DNA of 64,000 nucleotides from Salinilacustrithrix sp034522155 (GTDB lineage: Bacteria; Actinomycetota; Acidimicrobiia; Acidimicrobiales; Salinilacustritrichaceae): positions 372,001-436,000 of the forward strand of contig JAXHLP010000003.1 of NCBI GenBank assembly GCA_034522155.1. The letters run 5' to 3'. Below the pieces are notes generated by a model. The model did no database searches. It saw only the letters and a program-made list of their open reading frames with translations, and was not told the origin of the DNA. A program made the translations under genes and the position numbers. Positions 60,907 to 64,000 of the stretch are shown one piece after another; the stretch's first letter is position 1, and each line of letters opens with the position of its first letter.

Positions 60907-61569
60907 GTGCGATCGCAGCAACGATCCCCCGAGGAGTGGCGCCGTGCCCGCATCCGCACCGCCGCCGGTCGCCACGGTCGTACCACCGACCGGATGCGGC
61001 GGGTGCTGGCCGAGCTCGAGCCCCACCACGGTCTCGACGCCCGGCCCGACCCGACCCGACCACTGGTGCTCGAGGTCGGCTGCGGGCACGGCGAAGCCGC
61101 ATGGGGGTTCGCCGAGGCCCACCCGGCGCTCGACGTGCTCGCCGTCGACGTCCACGTTCCCGGCATCGTCGAGCTGCTCGACCAGATGGAGGTGGGCAAG
61201 CCGCCGAACCTGTTCGCCGAGCGGGCCGACGGCCTCGACCTGCTCGATCACGTCTTCGGCCCACACTCGCTCGCGGGCCTCATCCTCGCCTTCCCCGACC
61301 CGTGGCCCAAGGCCAAGCACCACAAACGCCGCTTCGTCCGCCCCGACGTCCTCGACCTGCTGGCCGACCGCCTGGTGCCGGGCTCGCCGGTGTACGTCGC
61401 CACCGACCACGCCGACTACGCCGAATGGGCCGTCGAGCATCTCGACGAACACCCCGAGTTCATCGGCGGCGTGTCGGCCCGGCCGGCGTGGCGGCCCATC
61501 ACCCGCTACGAGCGCACCGGTCTCGACGCCGGCCACGACATCGTCGACCTCGCCTACCACCGCCGCTGA
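60907..61569 (+). CDS. trmB: tRNA (guanine-N7)-methyltransferase
   Basis: Makes m7G46 in tRNA with S-adenosylmethionine. The protein is 220 residues. The SAM site is LVLEVGCGHGEAAWGFAEAH near residue 53, the core motif is LAFPDPWPKAKHHKRRFVRP near residue 138, and VYVATDHADYAEWAVEHL follows. GTG at 60907 is the only suitable start; a CAGCAT hexamer ends 7 bases before it. It is convergent with dnaB by 25 bases. Confidence 0.93.
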   Translation: MRSQQRSPEEWRRARIRTAAGRHGRTTDRMRRVLAELEPHHGLDARPDPTRPLVLEVGCGHGEAAWGFAEAHPALDVLAVDVHVPGIVELLDQMEVGKPPNLFAERADGLDLLDHVFGPHSLAGLILAFPDPWPKAKHHKRRFVRPDVLDLLADRLVPGSPVYVATDHADYAEWAVEHLDEHPEFIGGVSARPAWRPITRYERTGLDAGHDIVDLAYHRR

Positions 61570-61594
61570 GCCCGGCGAGCCCGGCGAGGCCGCG

Positions 61595-62983
61595 CTAGAG
61601 CTGGGCCATGTTGTCGAAGCGGGTGAGGTGGTTGCGGAAGGCGAGGTTGACCTTGCCGACCGGGCCGTTGCGGTGCTTGGCGACGATGACCTCGGCCATG
61701 CCCCGATCGGGCGAGTCGGGGTTGTAGGCCTCGTCGCGGTAGATGAACATCACGACGTCGGCATCCTGCTCGACCGCGCCGCTCTCACGGAGGTCGGAGA
61801 GCATGGGGCGCTTGTCGGTGCGGGACTCGAGGGTCCGGGACAGCTGGGACAACGCCAGGACCGGACACTCCAGCTCACGAGCGAGGATCTTCAGGCCGCG
61901 GGACATCTCCGACACCTCGACCTGGCGGGACTCGGCCCGCTGGCGACCCTGCATCAGCTGGAGGTAGTCGATGACGATGAGGCCGAGGTCGCCGATCTGG
62001 GACTTGAGACGCCGGGCCTTGGCCCGGATCTCCATCACCGAGATGTTCGGGTTGTCGTCGAGGTAGAGGCGGGCCTCGGCCAGACGGCTGACGCCGAGGG
62101 CGATGCGGTCCCACTCGGCGTCCTGGAGGCGGCCGTCGCGGACCTTGGTCGAGTCGATCTGGGCCTCGGCGCACAGCAGGCGCTGGGTGAGCTCGAGGTT
62201 GCCCATCTCGAGGCTGAAGAACAGCACCGGCCGCCGAGACTGGAACGCGGCGTTGGCGGTGAGGTTGAGCGCGAAGCTCGTCTTGCCCATGGCCGGTCGG
62301 GCGCCGATCACGTTGAGCGTGGAGGGTTGCAGGCCCGACAGGATCCGGTCGAGGTCGACGAAACCGGTGGGCAGGCCGGTGATGGCGTCGCCCCGCTCGA
62401 CGAGCGCCTCGAGTCGATCGAGGGTGTCGGACAGCAGTCCCTCGATCGGGACCATCGTGTCGGTGACCCGCCGCTGGCCGAGGTCGTAGACGAGGGTCTC
62501 GGCCTCGTCGACGGCGTTGTCGACGTCGTCGGGCAGGTCGTAGCCGATGTCGGAGATCTGGCCGCCGATGCCGATGAGGCGCCGCAGCAGGGCGTGGTCG
62601 GCGATGATCTTGGCGTAGCGGGCGGCGTTGTTGACCGCTGGCGCCGTGGTGACGATGTCGGCCAGCAGCGACCGGCCCCCGATCGACTCGAGCACGCCGG
62701 CCCGCTGGAGCTCGTCGGCCACGGTGACCGGGTCGGCGGGCTCGCCCGAGGAGTCGAGGCTGAGGATGGCGTCGAAGACGTGGGCGTGGGCCGGCTTGTA
62801 GAAGTCGTCGGGCCGCAGCATCGGCGCCGTGGCCGAGATCGCCTCCTTCGACAGCATCATGGCGCCGAGCAGGTTCTGCTCGGCGATGAGGTCGGACGGC
62901 GGGACACGGCCGGACGGGCCGCGGGACGGGCCGGAAGCGCCGCGAGGGCGCGCCGGCTCAGGCTCGAGGGCGGGACTGGACAT
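61595..62983 (-). CDS. dnaB: Replicative DNA helicase
   Basis: The hexameric helicase that unwinds DNA at the replication fork. The protein is 462 residues, with no intein. A Pro/Ser/Arg leader precedes the N-domain (IAEQNLLGAMMLSKEAISAT). The RecA-like domain has Walker A GARPAMGKTSFALNL, FFSLEMGNLELTQRLLC, LGLIVIDYLQLMQGR with Walker B, and LSQLSRTLESRTDKRPMLSD. It follows rpsR and rplI on the same strand, the usual neighbourhood in actinobacteria. Confidence 0.96.
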   Translation of the reverse strand: MSSPALEPEPARPRGASGPSRGPSGRVPPSDLIAEQNLLGAMMLSKEAISATAPMLRPDDFYKPAHAHVFDAILSLDSSGEPADPVTVADELQRAGVLESIGGRSLLADIVTTAPAVNNAARYAKIIADHALLRRLIGIGGQISDIGYDLPDDVDNAVDEAETLVYDLGQRRVTDTMVPIEGLLSDTLDRLEALVERGDAITGLPTGFVDLDRILSGLQPSTLNVIGARPAMGKTSFALNLTANAAFQSRRPVLFFSLEMGNLELTQRLLCAEAQIDSTKVRDGRLQDAEWDRIALGVSRLAEARLYLDDNPNISVMEIRAKARRLKSQIGDLGLIVIDYLQLMQGRQRAESRQVEVSEMSRGLKILARELECPVLALSQLSRTLESRTDKRPMLSDLRESGAVEQDADVVMFIYRDEAYNPDSPDRGMAEVIVAKHRNGPVGKVNLAFRNHLTRFDNMAQL

Positions 62984-63098
62984 CGAGTGGCCTCGTGGAG
63001 GGGGTTGGACGAACGGAGTCGGGACGGACCCGGGGGACGGCGTTCACCCTCGCGCCACCAGCTTGTGGGCCGCTAGGGGCGCAATCTGGGGATACGCC

Positions 63099-63116
63099 TG
63101 TGGAAACTGTGGAGAA
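63099..63116 (+). promoter_or_regulatory. Two adjacent DnaA-box-like 9-mers upstream of dnaB
   Basis: TGTGGAAAC (63099-63107) and TGTGGAGAA (63108-63116) are back to back. The consensus reverse box is TGTGGATAA; they match at 7 and 8 of 9 positions. The 235-base gap between dnaB and rplI is otherwise without a gene. Confidence 0.4.
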
Positions 63117-63203
63117 GTGTCAACGCGAACCCGGATCTGCGCACAACCTGGCAACCGGAAGATGGCGTTCTGGTGGAATCCGTCACACAGCGGCCAGTCG
63201 CGG

Positions 63204-63221
63204 TGACGACTCGCGTCGTCA
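63204..63221 (-). terminator. Hairpin overlapping the rplI stop codon
   Basis: TGACGAC-TCGC-GTCGTCA is a perfect 7-base stem; on the minus strand the loop is GCGA, a stable GNRA tetraloop. It includes the rplI stop. A processing or termination role before dnaB is possible; no U tract follows. Confidence 0.4.
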
Positions 63222-63674
63222 GTCGGTCTCCTCGGCCGTCACTTCGATGGTGATCGGGAACTGGACCTCGTGATGGAGCTTGGCCATCACGAAGTGGGTC
63301 CCGGCCTCCTTGATGTGCTCCTCGATGGTGATGGCCTTGCGGTCGAGCTCGATGTCGGTCTGGGCCTTGACGGCCTCGACGACGTCGGTCTCGGAGACCG
63401 AACCGAACAGCGTGCCGCCCTGGTGGGCCTTGGCGGTGATGTGAATGGGCGTGGGCACGAGGGCGGTGGCCACTTCCTGGGCGGCCTCGACCGCCTTGGT
63501 GTCGCGTGCCTCGGCCGCCTTGCGCATCTGGTCGGCCTGGGCCTCGGCCGCAGCCGTGGCCCGCATGGCCAGCCCCTGGGGGATCAGGTAGTTGCGGGCA
63601 TGGCCGTCGGCGACGTCGACGAGGTCGCCGCGCCGGCCGACCTGATCGACGTCCTGGCGGAGGATGACCTTCAT
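63219..63674 (-). CDS. rplI: 50S ribosomal protein L9
   Basis: The protein is 151 residues. It starts KVILRQDVDQVGRRGDLVDV, then ADGHARNYLIPQGLAMRAT, the L9 N-domain signature, then a long connecting helix rich in Ala/Glu/Lys and a C-terminal domain (QGGTLFGSVSETDVVEAV). The ATG at 63674 overlaps the rpsR stop by four bases (ATGA), so the two ribosomal genes are coupled. dnaB lies downstream. Confidence 0.96.
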   Translation of the reverse strand: MKVILRQDVDQVGRRGDLVDVADGHARNYLIPQGLAMRATAAAEAQADQMRKAAEARDTKAVEAAQEVATALVPTPIHITAKAHQGGTLFGSVSETDVVEAVKAQTDIELDRKAITIEEHIKEAGTHFVMAKLHHEVQFPITIEVTAEETD

Positions 63675-64000
63675 TCGGTCTCCTCCTCGGCCTCGGCCGG
63701 GCGCGTTTCGTCGGTGGACGCCTGCGCCGACTCCTCGGCGCCGCGATCGACGGCGAAGGTCGCCTCGGCGCCGGTGGTCTCGTCGGTCTCCTCGCGCGGC
63801 CCCTCATCGCGATCCTCGCGATCGTCACGGCGATCGCGACCACCGTCGCGCCCGCGGCCGCCACGCTGCTGGGTCACCCGGCTCGTGTAGGGCAGCAACG
63901 CCATCTCGCGGGCGTTCTTGACCGCGTTGGCGACCTCGGCCTGCTGCTGGGAGCTGTTGCCGGTGACCCGGCGGGCCCGGATCTTGGCCCGGTCGGACTG
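63671..64000 (-). CDS. rpsR: 30S ribosomal protein S18 with acidic C-terminal extension (5' end outside window)
   Basis: The visible 109 codons begin within the conserved core: KIRARRVTGNSSQQQAEVAN and then AVKNAREMALLPYTSR, the standard S18 C-terminus. Ordinary S18 ends about here. This one continues for about 68 residues: first a basic/acidic mixed stretch (RGGRGRDGGRDRRDDREDRD), then an acidic tail (EETDETTGAEATFAV to AEEETE). The extension is in frame with normal codon use up to a stop that overlaps rplI. It resembles acidic tails seen on some actinobacterial S16 or S6 proteins. Function unknown. Confidence 0.9.
   Translation of the reverse strand, partial: QSDRAKIRARRVTGNSSQQQAEVANAVKNAREMALLPYTSRVTQQRGGRGRDGGRDRRDDREDRDEGPREETDETTGAEATFAVDRGAEESAQASTDETRPAEAEEETE

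Overview
This window is very GC-rich and densely coded. It looks like a chromosome segment of an actinobacterium, most likely class Acidimicrobiia or a close relative (inference). Supporting marks are a dnaK-grpE-dnaJ-hspR operon with HAIR-like operators, a BldC-type regulator, an EtfD-type membrane Fe-S oxidoreductase, the PurS/PurQ/short-PurL system, a MurA with Asp in place of the catalytic Cys, and many genes with a -10-like hexamer 6-10 bases before the start codon, which suggests leaderless transcription. There are no rRNA genes, phage genes, transposases or CRISPR arrays. One tRNA-Gly(CCC) is present.

Layout. 1-1.7 kb: malic enzyme (cut by the window edge) and a BldC-like regulator. 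1.8-3 kb: a leucine/valine-type dehydrogenase. 3-19 kb: a purine biosynthesis district, almost all on the minus strand (purM, purF, purL, purQ, purS, purC, purB, purE, purD, purA), with a broken pyrE at its left end, and interleaved with a GtrA membrane protein, a conserved charged protein, an ECF sigma factor and a small zinc-binding protein. 19-23.3 kb: amidase, a glycerophosphodiesterase lipoprotein, and an ECF sigma factor coupled to a two-domain VOC protein. 23.5-31.6 kb: the heat-shock district (clpB, hspR, dnaJ, grpE, dnaK) with an oxidoreductase gene inside it. 31.7-35.4 kb: a four-gene ABC transporter operon with every junction overlapping by 4 bases. 35.6-41.5 kb: a degenerate kinase-like membrane protein, a PilZ protein, gpmA, an MscS channel, glnB/amt and a winged-helix regulator. 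41.6-46.5 kb: EtfD-like protein, dcd, a small HTH protein, tRNA-Gly, a DinB/maleylpyruvate-isomerase-like protein and an N-terminal remnant of ectoine hydroxylase. 46.9-50.8 kb: a CopB-type P-type ATPase and a TadE/TadG pair. 51-55.5 kb: pyrF, murA, a small membrane protein, a VOC protein, a RimK-associated protease and rimK. 55.5-64 kb: a GGDEF-EAL protein, an enoyl-CoA hydratase, a VanY-like peptidase, a SnoaL-like protein, trmB, dnaB, rplI and rpsR (cut by the window edge).

Three genes are visibly damaged. pyrE has an internal deletion plus frameshift, purA has one extra base, and ectD keeps only about its first 80 codons. In essential-type genes these may be sequence errors, and this needs checking in reads. 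The least explained content is intergenic: a 154-base exact repeat at two gene ends 18 kb apart; a hairpin family found at three convergent gene junctions, once as a tandem array of about 99-base units; and a second palindromic family built on CGCGCCGATCGGCGCG.
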